A DNA stretch of 64,000 nucleotides, from the NCBI GenBank assembly GCA_030267565.1, contig BRXU01000003.1:3614001-3678000 (forward strand). The letters run 5' to 3'. Positions 36,441 to 48,572 of this stretch are shown piece by piece. Each line of letters opens with the position of its first letter. Position 1 is the stretch's first letter. The notes below the pieces were generated by a model that saw only the letters and a program-made list of their open reading frames with translations, did no database searches and was not told the DNA's origin. Source of the stretch: Pleodorina starrii. Its lineage: Eukaryota > Chlorophyta > Chlorophyceae > Chlamydomonadales > Volvocaceae. The translations under genes were made by a program, and so were the position numbers.

Positions 36441-39400
36441 GTCCATCCACTGTTAAGAAGATCGGTTCACACACCCCACCGCGCCAAGCGCCAACTAGCG
36501 CCGCAGCGGCAGCACGCACCAGGCCCGATGACCGGCTGGAGCCCCGCATGACCCCCGACTCGCCCAACTTGCCGTCCTCCCCACCGGCACCACGTCCCGT
36601 CCCGTCCCGTCCCGTCCATTGTTTCTTCGTAAGATATGGATACCGGGACACACTCGAGACGCGTTTTCCATTTCACCTGAACCCCCGTCCCCGCCCCCTT
36701 GTTTGTCCTTTTCCCCGAGCCCCCCTGGACCCCCCTCCCGGTCCCCCCCCCGCCACCTCTTCATACCAACCGATGCAGCCACTGAGCTGGGTCGACTGGA
36801 CGAGCTGCGAGAGGCCTCCCGCCAATATCAGTGGGCCCGAGAGGAGATGCTGCAAGCGGCTAGCTCCGCACGCAGGGCGCACCAGGCGGAGACCGCCGCC
36901 GCCGCCGGCGCCGCCACCGCCGCTGCCGCTGCCGCTGCCGCTGCCGCTGCCGCTGCCGCTGCCGCTGCCGCTGCCGCTGCCGCTGCCGCTGCTGCTGGTT
37001 CCGCAACGCGGCGCGGCAACGGCGACGCCTCCGCGTCCACATCCGCCGATTCCGCGGCGGCGGCCTCGTCACTCTCTGGAGGCGTGCAGCTGCCGCCGCC
37101 GCAGCAGCCGCAGCAGCAGCAACCTCAGCAGCCTCAGCTGCCGCTGCTTCAGGAGTTTGCGGCTTGTGTCGCTGAGCTGGTGGATGCAGCGGAGGGGGTG
37201 CGCAAGCGAGGGGAGGTGCGTCAGCGGCGAAGGCGCTGCTTTGACGACGACGGGGGCGAGGGGGCGACGGGGGCTTTTAGGGTTGGGTGGCCGGAAAGGC
37301 GGGCGTTGGGTTGGGCGGGGGTGGGGTGGGATTTGCGGTGCGCGGTGCGTTTCTTTTTGGGCGGGGCCCCAGCGCGAAGCGCCCAGGGGGGCCCCGCCCT
37401 GTAGGATTGCCCATGTCCGTGTCTGGGTTCTGGGATCTGGGATGAAGTAATTGGACAAGTGTAGACTTTCGGCCAACGGAAAGTCTGCATAAGTAAAAGA
37501 TTACATTCTTTATTGCACGGTAAATTTATTATTGGAACCCAACATCGCATGAGTACAAACCAGTTTGGCAGTCTCCATGGACCGAGGCCGAGGTCAAACC
37601 AACACCTCTCGGCCTATAATTAATTCCAGAAGATTCATCGTTCCTTAAAGTGGGATTCTGACATGATGGCGTGAAATGAATCTTCGTTTCGGAAACAAAC
37701 TGAGTTTGCATTGCGAACACTCTAGCTTCCCGCGAGCCGCGACCACACCACAGCAGCTCTACTAGCCGGTCCGATCGTCTTGACGCATATTACTATTGCA
37801 AAGGTTGCAAGGAGCAAACCATGAGGGGCAAACTGCTGGTTGTTGGACGCCAAGCCGCCAATGCACGCATGATGCAGCGGTCTTCTGCGGGCCGCCCAAC
37901 AAGTCCAGTCAGCAACCTAGGGGATGGACTTCTACATTCCCTGTCCTAATGTTAAAGGAGTCAAGCCTCCTCTACGGCGAATACCTCAGTAGCGAAGCCT
38001 GTGCACTTTCGTCGGCAACTGCACGTCGTCGCAACCCTCGCAAACAGTTCCGCTGTCCTTCTATTGGCAAGTCAGCCTGCGTGATGTGTAAATGATACAC
38101 TCCATGTCTACTGTCAAGTAACTTGAGCCAATGCGCTGGCCGGAAGAGTTGCACAGTGCCGAGACGGCGCGCGATGCTAAACATGGGTCGGATTGCTGAA
38201 GCCGCAGGCATTTCAGGTATAAAGCTCTGGCTGCCTATCAGCAGGAATGTCGACACTCTCACAGTTGACGCCCTCGCCGCTCGCTTTGGAAATGCCGTAT
38301 TTCGGTCGATGCGCACATGCGCTCATGCACCCGACGGGATGACGCGCTTCGCGCGGCGCCGGCAGGCCTTGCTAACGACTAGGCTAGCAGGCATTTCCGG
38401 AAAACGCTCTGGCTGTCTATCAGCAGGAATGTCGACCCAATCGGTTGGTGCGTGACAGTGTTGTGCGGAATCTCCCCGCACGGCGCCAGCAAACGGCTTC
38501 GTGAAGACGTGAACCCATCCGAAGTGTTGCCAGCGGTGGTAGCGCGCAGCGGCCGAGCTCAGTCCGGCACGCTTGGGTCGGCTTCATGTCGTTCAACCCT
38601 GACCCTGACCTGCCCCTGACCCTGCTCGGGTTGGTGTGCCGAACCGCGCCCTTGCCCCTGCCCCTGCCTTTGCCCACCTCGTCTCGCCGCCCCGCTGGCA
38701 GGCCGCCGCCGCTGGCACCGCCACCGCCAAGCCGCGCGCCCGGAAGCCCGCCACCGCTCCACTGTCCACCTCCACCTCCACCTCCTCTGACCGAGCCACG
38801 CCGGCAGCTCCTCCCTCCACCCCAACCCCCTCCCCAGACCAAGACCCAGACGCAGCGCCCGGGGCCGCCTCCAACGGCATCGCCGCTTCCGGCGCTCCCC
38901 CATCGCCTCCCGCGCCTCCCGCGCCCTCCGTTTCTTCCCATTCGCCGGACCCCTCGGACCCCCCGGACCCCTCGGACTCTGTCCAGCTTCTGACTCTGCA
39001 CGGCAGCAAGGGCCTGGAGTTTCCCGTGGTGTTTCTGGTGGGGTGCGAGGACGGGCTGCTGCCGCACTCGCTATCCCGGGAGGAGACAGTGCGGCGGCTG
39101 GAGGAGCAGAGGCTCATGTTCGTGGGTGAGTGCGTGCGTGGGTGGGTGGGCGGATGGGTGGGCGGGTGAGCGGATGGGTGGCTGAGTAGGGAGATTGGGT
39201 GGCTGGTGGGATGCATGCGACCCTGTGTGTCGTTGCGTGGAGCTGTTTGGTCGGTGTGTTGGTGTATTTATGGCTGTACGACAGCTTGACGGCTGCGCTG
39301 AAGGCCAGGGCCGCCATGCGGTTCGGTCGCGTCTTAAGGCCCCTCCCCTCCCCGGAGGAGGAGGAGGAGGAGAAGGTTGGGCGCTGTCCTTTGGTGCTCG

Positions 39401-40590
39401 CACTCCTCAACTCGCTGCCACATTACATTACACGGACAGATCGACAACACGGGAGTGCTGCTGCTGTGCGCTGCGTCACCCCCGCGGTAACACCCGACAT
39501 GCGCACCTCGCCCCCCCCCCCCGCGCAGGTGTCACCCGCGCCATGGACCAGCTGTACCTCACATGGGCGGCAAATCGGGCGCGAAATCGGCTCCGGAACC
39601 AGTCAGATCCGGAGGCAGCCGCCAAGCATGACGCCGCGGCGGCCGCTGCTGCGCCGTCGGCGCAGCGGCGGGCGGCGGAGGGGGCGCTCTGGCAGCAGTG
39701 CCTGTCACCGTTCGTGATGCGGCTCCTCAGGGTGGGTCGGTGGGTCGGTGGGTCGGTGGGTCGGTGGGTGGGGGGATGGTGGGGCCTGATGGCGGTGTCT
39801 GGTGCGGCGTTGGCGGCGGGAGGGCGGAGTGCGGAGGGCGAGGGGAGGGGAAAGTGGTTGGCGAGGAGCTGGGGGGCACGTGTGCTGCTGCTCGGGTACC
39901 GTAGGCCCACGGTTGGCCCCGGGTGGGGAATGGAACTCGTACTTCGACAAAGTGGGGATGCAGGGACGCGGCGGGAACACCATGCGAAAGGCGGCGGGCG
40001 GTACATGAGCGGATGCTGGGGCTGGCCTGGCGCTGCGATCTACATCCTTGCCTGCGCTGCGCGTTCGGCGTTTGCTTGTGTATCGGATGGGAGTGCGCAT
40101 CTACCGTAACCACATTGCGCCGCATGCATGTACACAGGATGTGGCGGCGGAGGGCCGGCTGGTGGAGGCGGCTCCGGACGCCGCCGGCTGCGTCAGCGGC
40201 TGGGCGGCCGACAGCCCGGCTGCGGCCGCTTCGACGGCGGCGGCGGCGGCAGCGTCAGGCGGCCCTGCATCCGCGGCGGCACCTGCGCTGCGGCCCGCGC
40301 CGCTGGTCATGTACAGTGACACCACCGGCAAGATCCCGCTGCGGAGTCTCATCTCTCTGTCGCCATCGTCGTCGTCATTGTCGTGGTCGTCGCCGGCGTC
40401 TTCCTCGGAGGCGGAGAAGCGTGGCGATGGGGATTCGGCCGGGAAGGGTCGCGGCGGCCCGGCGGCGGTTGCGGCAGTTCGCCAGGGCGACCGCAGCGGT
40501 GATGCCGCTACAGTCGCAGCGGCTGGGGGTGCAACGGCTGCTGCTGTTGCTGCTGAGGCCAAGCGCCGTCGATGGCGGAAGGGATCTTAG
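26098..40590 (+). CDS. UvrD/Rep/SRS2-like superfamily 1 DNA helicase (20 exons)
   Basis: ATP-driven 3'-5' helicase family acting in DNA repair and recombination. Exons: 26098-26916, 27210-27260, 27732-27835, 28166-28247, 28966-29109, 29311-29489, 29669-29857, 30207-30231, 30539-31143, 31698-32160, 32445-32634, 33048-33199, 33468-33845, 35038-35147, 35664-35724, 36161-36239, 36779-37215, 38702-39125, 39529-39731, 40138-40590; 5148 nt, 1715 residues. Motifs: Walker A GPGSGKT (~255), Ia [13 protein letters not shown], Ib [24 protein letters not shown] on a 25-nt microexon, [82 protein letters not shown]. Ala/Gly/Pro-rich inserts (between III and IV, after IV, in exons 13 and 17, and before V) roughly double the usual length. 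The Cys/Ala-rich N-terminal ~230 residues could include organelle targeting. The donor after exon 12 (GTCCGT), the exon 13 start and completeness between exons 17 and 18 are uncertain. Confidence 0.92.
31228..31270. repeat. perfect 16-bp inverted repeat with an 11-nt loop
   Basis: Arms 31228-31243 and 31255-31270 are exact reverse complements. Located in helicase intron 9; the transcript could form a stable hairpin. Confidence 0.9.
31363..31392. repeat. (CGGTG)6 pentanucleotide microsatellite
   Basis: Six uninterrupted CGGTG units in helicase intron 9. Confidence 0.95.
34141..34915. repeat. ~775-bp composite minisatellite in helicase intron 13
   Basis: The first ~310 bp consist of the octamer CCCACCTG repeated dozens of times with occasional CCCTG contractions or ACATG/ACTTG variants. 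It then changes to ~10-bp CCCCTACCTG / CTCCTACCTA blocks organised as a 24-bp higher-order unit to about 34915. The plus strand is almost free of G except for the TG of each unit. The repeat reads through as long Pro/Thr/Cys/Leu-rich open frames, which are artefacts. Confidence 0.95.
36379..36438 (+). repeat. (CT)30 microsatellite in helicase intron 16
   Basis: 60 nt of uninterrupted CT on the plus (sense) strand, same orientation as the CT tract in the primase gene. Confidence 0.97.
38204..38436. repeat. ~50-bp direct repeat pair, 183 bp apart, in helicase intron 17
   Basis: Copies at 38204-38254 and 38387-38436 share most positions, including the run TATCAGCAGGAATGTCGAC. They sit in an AT-richer part (about 37450-38560) of the largest helicase intron, which looks like inserted or degenerate repetitive DNA rather than unique intron sequence. 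Confidence 0.75.
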
Positions 40591-42058
40591 CGCTGGTGCC
40601 TGGGCAGTGGGCACCGCCGGCCCTTCCTGATCGCAATCGGCTGAAATCGATCGCATTCATTGCCGGGACTCGGCTCCAGTTTGCGGATGCGAAGGCTAGG
40701 GTGGCTCGGTGGATTGGGACTTGCTTCGTTTCGTTGTTGCCTTCGACCACGGCTCGCCACCTTTGGCGCCGTAAGTGTCCCCACCGATGTACGAACTTTG
40801 AGCTACCGGGCAAACTTGGCAAAGGTCATTACGTGTATAGCACTGTGTATTCGTCCGGGTTGACGGTCGTGAGGCTGAGAGCGTTGTGCGTGACTACCGT
40901 ACAATGGACTGAGAGCGGAGGGGACTGGGTGAGTAAGGAGCCGCTGGCAGCATTCCGGGGCTACGACGCCCTGTAGGAATGGAGAGGAAAGAAGAGTGAG
41001 TGGCGGCGGGCCGGTTCGCGAGGGTACAGGTTCACGAACGAGTTGCCTAAACAGGCGCTCTCGGATGTGCTGTCCATTAGGAACCTGTCCGGACCTCACA
41101 GGCGTCATACAGGTAACGGGCGATTGTGTTAAAGGATTTTTCCGGAACCTGTCCGGATGTGCCGGATGCATAAAAGAGGAGACGGTGTGCAGATTCGGTC
41201 GGGTGGAGGCGGGGAAGGATTTCGCCGTACAGAATACGACGGATGGGCGCCGGGGAAAGATCAGACGCCGTGAAAGGTGATCGTTATCGGCCTTAACAGG
41301 AGCAAACACAGCAAGACAGGAAAGACAATCTGGCAAGCCAGCATGGCTCGTTTCAGTAATTCAGGCGCGACTGGCATGCAGCGATGGGTTGAGGCTAGGG
41401 GTCTTCGTGTACCTGTTGGGGGCCGATCTTCGGGTTTGGGCTATCCCTGGCTATCCGGGTCGCCCGCCGCAGTTCCCGCAAACGGATGTGTCTTCGCACG
41501 TCGTTGCCATCGTAGCCTGGAATACCATTGGAGCTGCGAGGCGCGTAAGTCTACTGCTCCTTGAAGGGCGAGATGGCTGGCAGGTAAGAAGCGCGACGAG
41601 TCATCAACCTGGCCGCCAACCGAAAGCCAAGGATTACGGTAGAACACGTGCGCGCTATGCTGTGGCCAACCGCCACGCGAGCGGTCATATCCAGCGCAGT
41701 ACGGCAGTACCCACCAATGGCATCAGCTGGCATGGCGGCAGCTTTAAGCTCCTTTCGTGGCGATGGGCACGACCGTGCGCGGTGTGTACATATGCATGCC
41801 ATGCACATCGTACATTGCTCCCACGCAACCTTCACCTGGTCAAAAAGACGAAGTGAAGATCCACTAGCGGATCTTCTTTAGAAACGATTAATTTTGAAAC
41901 TCACGGCTTAAATAAGTCTGCCATTATATTTTTTTCCAAGCTATAGAAATCAGACAGAGATAAGGCTTCGGTGGGCGCAAAGTACGGCTATCGTAAATTG
42001 CCTGGTTGAGCGAACTAGGATATGCGTAGCGGTGGATACTTTTTAGTTATCAATCAAT
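40591..42058. other. intergenic: helicase 3' flank and pherophorin 1 promoter
   Basis: No convincing gene was found. The frame 40996-41280 is Cys-rich but matches nothing I recognise. A short GGAACCTGTCCGGA-type motif occurs twice near 41080 and 41145. The last ~200 bp before pherophorin 1 are AT-rich and include a TATA-like stretch. Confidence 0.45.
41923..41930 (+). promoter_or_regulatory. possible TATA box of pherophorin 1
   Basis: ATTATATT followed by a T run, ~130 nt upstream of the ATG at 42059. Similar AT-rich boxes lie 130-200 nt before pherophorins 2 and 3. Inference only. Confidence 0.35.
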
Positions 42059-45000
42059 ATGACAAATTCTATACTTCGTTCTTTGCTATCGCTTTGCGTG
42101 GTCGCTGCCGCTTTCGCGTAAGTCCTACCTGCCCCTGCTGCCTGCCCGACCAAGACCAGTCCAAGAGGATTTACGCCTCCGACATAAAAGCCGTTGCCAT
42201 ATCATAGAAAGATCGCATTCATATTGCTCTTAAGACGCAGGCATCGAACCCATGTCGATCTTGCCTTTTCCATACGTCACAACGTCAGGGCTGCACTCCA
42301 GGCAGAGCTGAAGGGGCACTTATCTGGTAACCAAAGCGTGCGTGACTGCCGCGCGTTGCAGATACTACTTGTCCCTCCTTCCGCCGTCCACTTTTTGCCA
42401 CGCAGGGCTGCCCACGCTGCGGAGCAGACCGGTGCCTACCAAACCTTTCCGTTTTGTAGATGCGACACTCCACAATCAGCTTACAGTTTAAGCCCAGTGG
42501 AATCTTATGGAAACGGGACGTTTTGCTTCACGTTGATTGTTAATGCATCTAAAAGCGGCGACTTCTGCCTTACTGGAGCCGATTTGCGGAAGATTGAGGT
42601 AAGTGATGCTTAATGGTAAAGATCAGAAAAACTGAGCAAAGTGAAATTTGGCTCGTTCTCGTTTCCCTCGGGTGTCGAAGGCGTAGGAGGCGATGGCCTG
42701 CAGCATAACCAGTAAGATTTCCCCTTTCACGGACCTCCCCCAATGACTTGCAACTGTTTTACCTCTTCTGCAGATTAACGTTGATCCGGGCTGCGAGGTG
42801 AAGCAAACCATTGCTAGGTCAACCGTCAATGGCGTGCCGACCGACATAAGCGCCGCCTTTGCCTATCCAAAGCTGGGGCCCCCGGGCAGCACCATCTTGC
42901 GTCTGACGCAGCTGGGCTTAGGCCTGCAGGACAATGGCGCCAAAATTTGCATCACACTTTCGTCCAAGACACCTGGCCGGGGATGCACCACCCTGGAAAC
43001 GATGTGCCAGCCGCCGCCGGGCGCCCCTCGTGGCATATGCTCAGCTGCCCTATTTGACACTCAGCTCCAGTGCTGCACGCGCGGGCCACCAGTCAACATT
43101 ACCAACCTTCCGCCGCCACCCAGTCCCTCACGCAACGCCCCGCCAACGCCGTCCCCTCGCTCTTCCTCTCCACCGCCTCCCTCGCCCTCCCCTCCCTCGC
43201 CTCCCCCTCGCTCTTCCTCTTCACCGCCTCCCTCGCCCTCCCCTCCCTCGCCTCCCCCTCGCTCTTCCTCTCCACCGCCTCCCTCGCCCTCCCCGCCCTC
43301 GCCTCCCCCTCGCTCTTCCTCTCCCCCGCCTCCCTCGCCCTCCCCTCCCTCGCTTCCCCCTCCCTCTCCCTCTCCACCGCCTCCCTCTCCCTCTCCCTCC
43401 CCGCCCTCGCCTCGCCCTCCCCCGCCCCTCCGGTCCCCGCCTTCCCCGCGGCCCCCACCAAGCCCCCGACGCCCCCCTGCACCGCGCCGCTCCCCGCCAC
43501 CCAGCCCCCTGGCCCCCTGCAAGGTCTGCACGTATCTGTCGATCGTCCCTTCTCCCACCGTCATCTTCCCTATCTTCCTCACCGAGGAACAGTGCATGCA
43601 ATTCGCAGAGCAAGTTTTTGCCGATGTGAAGGCGGAGGCAGCCGCGGACGGTGCAATCTTGCTGAATGTGGCGCCGGTGATAACCTGCAACTCCACTCAG
43701 GTCAAAGTGTGCTGGTCCTTTAGGTCAGACCGGGATGGCGCCCTTCTGCAGCCGTACATATACGAGATGGCGACGGCATGGCTGCAGCTGGTCTCGGATG
43801 GTTGCCCGGCGTACCTGCGGGACTACATCGTGACTGTGCAAGTCGGCGGGGACGGTGGGGACGCCGTACCGGCTGTCGTACCGCCGAGCTGCCTGGAGGC
43901 GACCGCGTCGCTGGCCTGCATCCCGCAGGGCCCACCGTTTCCGAAATGCGTGTAAGTCCGGACTAGCAGCCAAGGCGCGAAACACAACAGACGAGTGACA
44001 GGAGGTTTGGCCCTCGAGGTCTGTACTCGTCCGTCCGTCCGTCCGTCCGTCCTGTCGGGTGCAGCTCATAACCGCGGCTGTCCGTCACAAGTGCGCTGCA
44101 CGGCGCGCCGCGGCTCAGCGCGCACGATGTGACGTCACGCGCATGTATCTATCCCCCGAGTGGCAGTGACCGAAAGCGCTGTACAGGGCTCGAGTTGTTT
44201 TAGGGCGGGATGTTGAATGCAATGCGAGGGATGCGAGGGCGGGCCCGCATGGCCTCGCAAGGGCGTGAACCCTCTGTTCCTTACCGCGGCATCCCTCCCG
44301 GCTCCCTGGCCGCTGTCCTTTGCTGCTGCTGCTGCTGCTGCAGGTGCGATACCAGGCGGCGAGTTACGCCCTTCGCGGCCCTGCCCCTCATCTTCAAGGC
44401 CCCCGGCCGCAAGCCTACCACGGAGTTTTACTGCTTCACGAGCATGGTCATGGACCCAGTCGATTCGACCGTAAGTGCCGGGGGGCTGCCACTTGCCAGT
44501 CGGCGTGTGGATCCGAGCTTGCTTGGGTGTGTGCGTCGTGTTGCCCCCGGTGGAGAGAAAGCTACTGGTGGGCTACGGGCGTGGTGGCGTTGCGAGTGGT
44601 AGGGGTGGACGGAGTTGCCTGATGAGGCTCTGAGCGCCCCCCGATGAAGAGCCTCCACGCACACGAAGGGCGCCTTCATACCCAGCCACTCGTAGGCGTG
44701 CATATCCATGAAGCCTGCCCTGAATGAGTAGGGAAGAATCGGGCGGTTGCCTAAACCCCACGCGGCAAACGAGAACATTCTATGCCCCAGCTGCCCGCTG
44801 CCGTGCGCTGGAAGAGGTGTCGCCAGCGCGCTCTGAGCGATGAGAGCAGAACGCAACAGCAGCCCTCCCACGTTTCGGCCACTCCCAGCCGTGTTCGCCT
44901 CCGTAACTTCGCGCCCACCACCGAGCACCGACCGCTCTGCCCCGCGCCGCCTTGTCCCGCCTGCAGACCCCATGCGGCCAGTCCGATACGCTTCACAAGG

Positions 45001-45785
45001 TCGAGTTCTGGGCTGACTTTTCCCTGCGCCGCTTCATCAAGGCTATTGGCCTCCAGCCGGCGGACTCGGACACTATGATGATGCAGCCAGCGTCCTGGGG
45101 AGCCAAGGACGACCAGACCCTCAAGGCGACTCCTGTCAACTGGAGCAGGGCCCAGGCGGATGGTGGCCGGATCTGCCTGGAACTGGACATCACTGCGAAC
45201 CTGACCCGCTTCTGTCTCCGGGACTCGAACACGTGCTGGTGGGTCGGGCACGTGTTGGTGGGTCGGGCACGTGTTGGTGGGTCGGGCACGTGTTGGTGGG
45301 TCGGGCATGCATGCGTGCATGCGTGCGCTCGCGTGTGTGTGGGGGGGGGGAGGGTTGCACGTGCGCGCGCGAGGCTTGCGGGGCTTTTATGCGCGTGTTG
45401 GTGGGTCGGGCAGCGCATCCACACGCGCGCACACGTGGCGCATGGCGTCACGGATGAGAAGAACATGAACTCGGGACGACTTGCAGGAAGCGCTGCAAAT
45501 GCAGCTGCTGGGGGCTAGTTGTTGGGGTGTGTGCTGCAAACACAAGCGGCTTAGGGCTAAGCTGAGGGTTTGTGATGATGCGTGGGGCATGTCACGGGCT
45601 CACAGCTTCTTCGGGGCGCCCACGGCAACGCTCTCGGCTGCTGCCCTCTTGCACCGTTTCGCAGGCTCAACTTCTTCGATGCGACCAGGGACTGCTGCCC
45701 GCTGTACTCGGCAACCCTCGTGGACCCGCCGCCAGCTGACTGGGTACCACCAACCAAGTTTGAGCTGCGGCGTCTGCAGCCGTAG
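42059..45785 (+). CDS. pherophorin 1 (extracellular-matrix glycoprotein), 6 exons
   Basis: Volvocine cell-wall/ECM protein. Exons: 42059-42117, 42406-42598, 42774-43951, 44344-44470, 44967-45238, 45665-45785; 1950 nt, 649 residues. Exon 1 encodes the signal peptide (LLSLCVVAAAFA). The N-terminal pherophorin domain follows (FPFCRC, YGNGTFCFTL, ADLRKIEI, VNGVPTDI, GCTTLETMC, GICSAALFD). A long Pro/Ser/Arg rod with 17-residue repeats ([17 protein letters not shown] type) should be hydroxyproline-rich and glycosylated. The C-terminal domain starts at CKVCTYLSI and continues with CNSTQVKVCWSFRSD, FPKCVCDTRRRVTPFAALP, FYCFTS, PCGQSDTLHKVEFWAD and TCWLNFFDATRDCCPLYSA. Cysteines are conserved with the three downstream copies. 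The tail after the last CC motif (PPADWVPPTKFELRRLQP) is longer than in copies 2 and 3. The donor of exon 5 lies inside a 19-bp minisatellite. Confidence 0.93.
43150..43370 (+). repeat. 51-bp coding repeat in the rod of pherophorin 1
   Basis: About four tandem units of 17 codons, each reading roughly [17 protein letters not shown], nearly identical at the nucleotide level. They grade into shorter PSPSPP and RPP repeats up to about 43500. Confidence 0.85.
45233..45308. repeat. 19-bp minisatellite (x4) overlapping the exon 5 splice donor
   Basis: Four 19-bp units of the form GTGYTGGTGGGTCGGGCAC. The first contains the exon 5 end and donor TG|GTGGGT at 45238/45239, so each unit carries a copy of the splice site. 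A fifth partial unit appears near 45396-45412. Confidence 0.93.
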
Positions 45786-46305
45786 CCGGATGGGCTTGCC
45801 GCCTCAAAGATACGCGCGTGCGAGTCAGCGCACTGCAGGATGGCAGGAGCAGCGACAAAAATCTATCGCAGCTGGGCGCGACCGCCCTTTTATTACAGCC
45901 CTCGATATCTTCGACATATTTTGCAATGCAGCTGGGCTTATTACGTTTGAATCATGATTACGTACTCGCAAGTACGGTATCGGTCCATAAAATGCTTGCG
46001 AGAGTCGCTTTCACTTGTTTGCGTTAGGTTGCGCGGTGTTTGGGCACACGTGCTGCGATGGAACTGCTGCGCGCGCCGCTCATGGAACAAAAGTCTTGCT
46101 TGCGCGTCGTCCGCGCGCCGGCCGGCAGGCAAGGCGGGGCCTGTATGTGGTGTTGCTAGCTCGTGTGCACCTTGCACTGCCGCCAAGTGGTGCGCGTGAG
46201 GCCCACCCAACCAAACTGACACCGGGTGGTACTGGGTGTCTCCAGCGGATCGCGGCTTGATGTATCCTCTGATTTTTGTGGCAGATTTTCTCGTTGTTGT
46301 GGCGG

Positions 46306-46336
46306 TTACAGTGGGCTCCAGACCCTGGGAAGGGTG
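46306..46336. repeat. dispersed repeat copy A (shared with 53712-53742)
   Basis: The 16-mer TTACAGTGGGCTCCAG followed by a degenerate CCC..GRAGGGTG segment occurs here and at 53712-53742, each time in the spacer behind a pherophorin gene. Confidence 0.7.
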
Positions 46337-48422
46337 ATTAGAGCCAGCGGTTCAGATCAGCGGTTACTGTGTCAGGGCTGTGCCCACCAAGCGCTTAGAT
46401 GAGCATGTGTGAGTAATTGGTTGTGACAGCCCAACTCACTCACATGCGTGCATTGCATCGCAGGGCATCGCAGAGCATAACCTACGCGCCCACGAGACCC
46501 CTACATTGTCAGTTCTGTCCGTGCGTTCGAAATCATGTTACCCATACCGTAAACGCCTAGTCCGTGCCATGCCTCGAGTCTCACTCATGCCGTACCTGTC
46601 TGACCTATATGCCGTACCTTGACGGGCATACTGGGGCCCAATCGCGATTGGGCTGACAGGCTACTGCCGGTCTCGTCCGGCTGGTCCGTGTATGGCTCCT
46701 AGTCAGCTGTGCCACCTGTTCTATTTCTGCCAGCTGTAGCTGACGCACATTGTTTGCAGTAGCTGTCACTCTGCGTGCGTGCTGTAGCGCTGCCGTGTTG
46801 CTGCGAACGCTTGGCGAGGTTTGTGGCCCTGCGCTAAGGGCGCGCACTTCCGATCTATGTACCGTATGGGCATAAGGGCACCGATGTGTCGGTGCTGTCC
46901 GTGTATTCTTTGCCGGCCTGGTCACATCAGCGTTGCGGAGGCGGGTCCCTTTGCGACTAGCGCTACGTACTCCGTTATTGTTGTTGCATTGTCATGCGGG
47001 CGTGCAGCTCGCCAGTTGGGTGGGTGTACCGGTACTGTAGCATGCATGGCAGCGCACGTGCATTACGGAAGCGTCAGAAAGAATCAAGCCGGAACCAAGC
47101 CGACCCTCGCATCTAGTTGACGGCTCCCCAGCCTGTCAACATTCCTGTGCACCAGGCGCCTCAGGCGGGGGTCTGCGGGCTGGCGCATGATCGAATGTCG
47201 TCGTGCGGTCATTTGTACCGGAGCTTCATTGCGAACGGACTCCGCCCTCACCCGCTCGCCCATCTTCGTTCCCCGTCGCAGTGAGGCAATGCCCGGGGCT
47301 AAGGGAGTACCGTACACAAATGATGTAAGCAGGACACGCTGTGCATAGGGGCGCTGTGCATAGGTAGCTGCTGTCGTGGAATACCCCTCCCTCCAAAAGT
47401 GATGCGGCGGAAGAGTGAGGGCAAAAGCATCTCAGCTGGATTGCATACGGCAGGATACGGCAGTCAGTAGTCGTACGGTTGGCTCATGAATCCATGCATG
47501 CCGGCCGGTGCTCCTCAGTCCAAACTCATCATGCAAGATTGTTATTCCGGGCCACAAGTTACATGGAATGAAAAATCAGAATCAGCCTGCCAGTGAAGTT
47601 CATGTTGTGAAGGGCAAGCGCCGTGCAGGAGGATGCCCCCGAGCTAATGAGGTCGCACCGTGCAGTGGTTGTGGCGATGCTCTGTCAAAAGCAGAAGTGA
47701 CACACTGTGAAGCACAGCGAAGCAGCTGAGGTTCAAAGTGGGCCTACATTCTCACACAAAACGTTTCATCTTCTTTCTTCGACACGTACAGTAACACTCA
47801 GCCGGGCCATTTGCCGCTTGTGCGAATAGTGGAGGGCGCTTCGATTCAATCCAGCTGGCTACAGACGACGAGATTTGGAGAGTAGCCTAAGCATCTGTGG
47901 TAGTATCCTCTCCTAGGCGGAAGCAGCAAAGAGCGCGTCCTGGAGTCAAGAGCCAGGCCATCCCCACTCCCGAGGCACCCACGGGAGCAAAGCACCAATT
48001 GCACAGTTGAATGAACGCGGCAGCCTTTCCTAATACGAAAATGGTCGACTTTGTAAACATATGCGAACGACCTGCAGAGAGCGGAAGACGTGCGACGCAA
48101 GCGAATCCCTGCCGAAAATCAACATACGCTTTCGGGCCAGATCATTGGCAGCATATTGGCTTCTACAACATCAATTTCAAATTGTCACCTGACGAGCCGC
48201 CAGGTCAGGCACAGAGCGAAGCTTGGCGCCTTTGGCCCCTCCACAGCCTTCAGAAGTAATCCCACCCATCAACCCCAGATGCTTACATATCTGTCACAAT
48301 AATTATTTTCAAGAAAGCAGCAGGATGACGACTATGATTGACGACTATGATATTGTCGAATCGGTACGGTACATTGCGTCCAATCATTTCCTGCGACACA
48401 TTCGCCAAGGTAGTATCCATCA

Positions 48423-48432
48423 TATTTATATG
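48423..48432 (+). promoter_or_regulatory. possible TATA box of pherophorin 2
   Basis: TATTTATATG ~140 nt upstream of the ATG at 48573. Inference from position and composition only. Confidence 0.35.
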
Positions 48433-48572
48433 GTGGCTACTATTTAACACACATACCAAGGCCTCCGGTAGTTCATGGCGGGCGTTCGCGCGCCAATCGC
48501 AGTCGTACGACAGACCATATCGGTGCGATTAAAGTTCCGATGCTACGATTGCCATAGTTCAGGGAAAGTCAA

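Larger units (their letters stand above)
45786..48572. other. intergenic spacer, pherophorin 1 to 2
   Basis: 2.8 kb of lower-GC DNA without a supported gene. Open frames on both strands (for example minus 46605-46925) have no recognisable domain. It contains a short element shared with the next spacer (46306-46336) and, near its end, a TATA-like stretch for pherophorin 2. Confidence 0.45.

Noticed and set aside
40996..41280. Cys-containing 94-codon frame after the helicase gene
   Set aside because: Cys spacing matches no zinc-finger family I know, and there is no supporting splice or promoter context.
43061..43696. Gly/Glu-rich open frame on minus
   Set aside because: Antisense shadow of the Pro/Ser rod and C-terminal domain of pherophorin 1.
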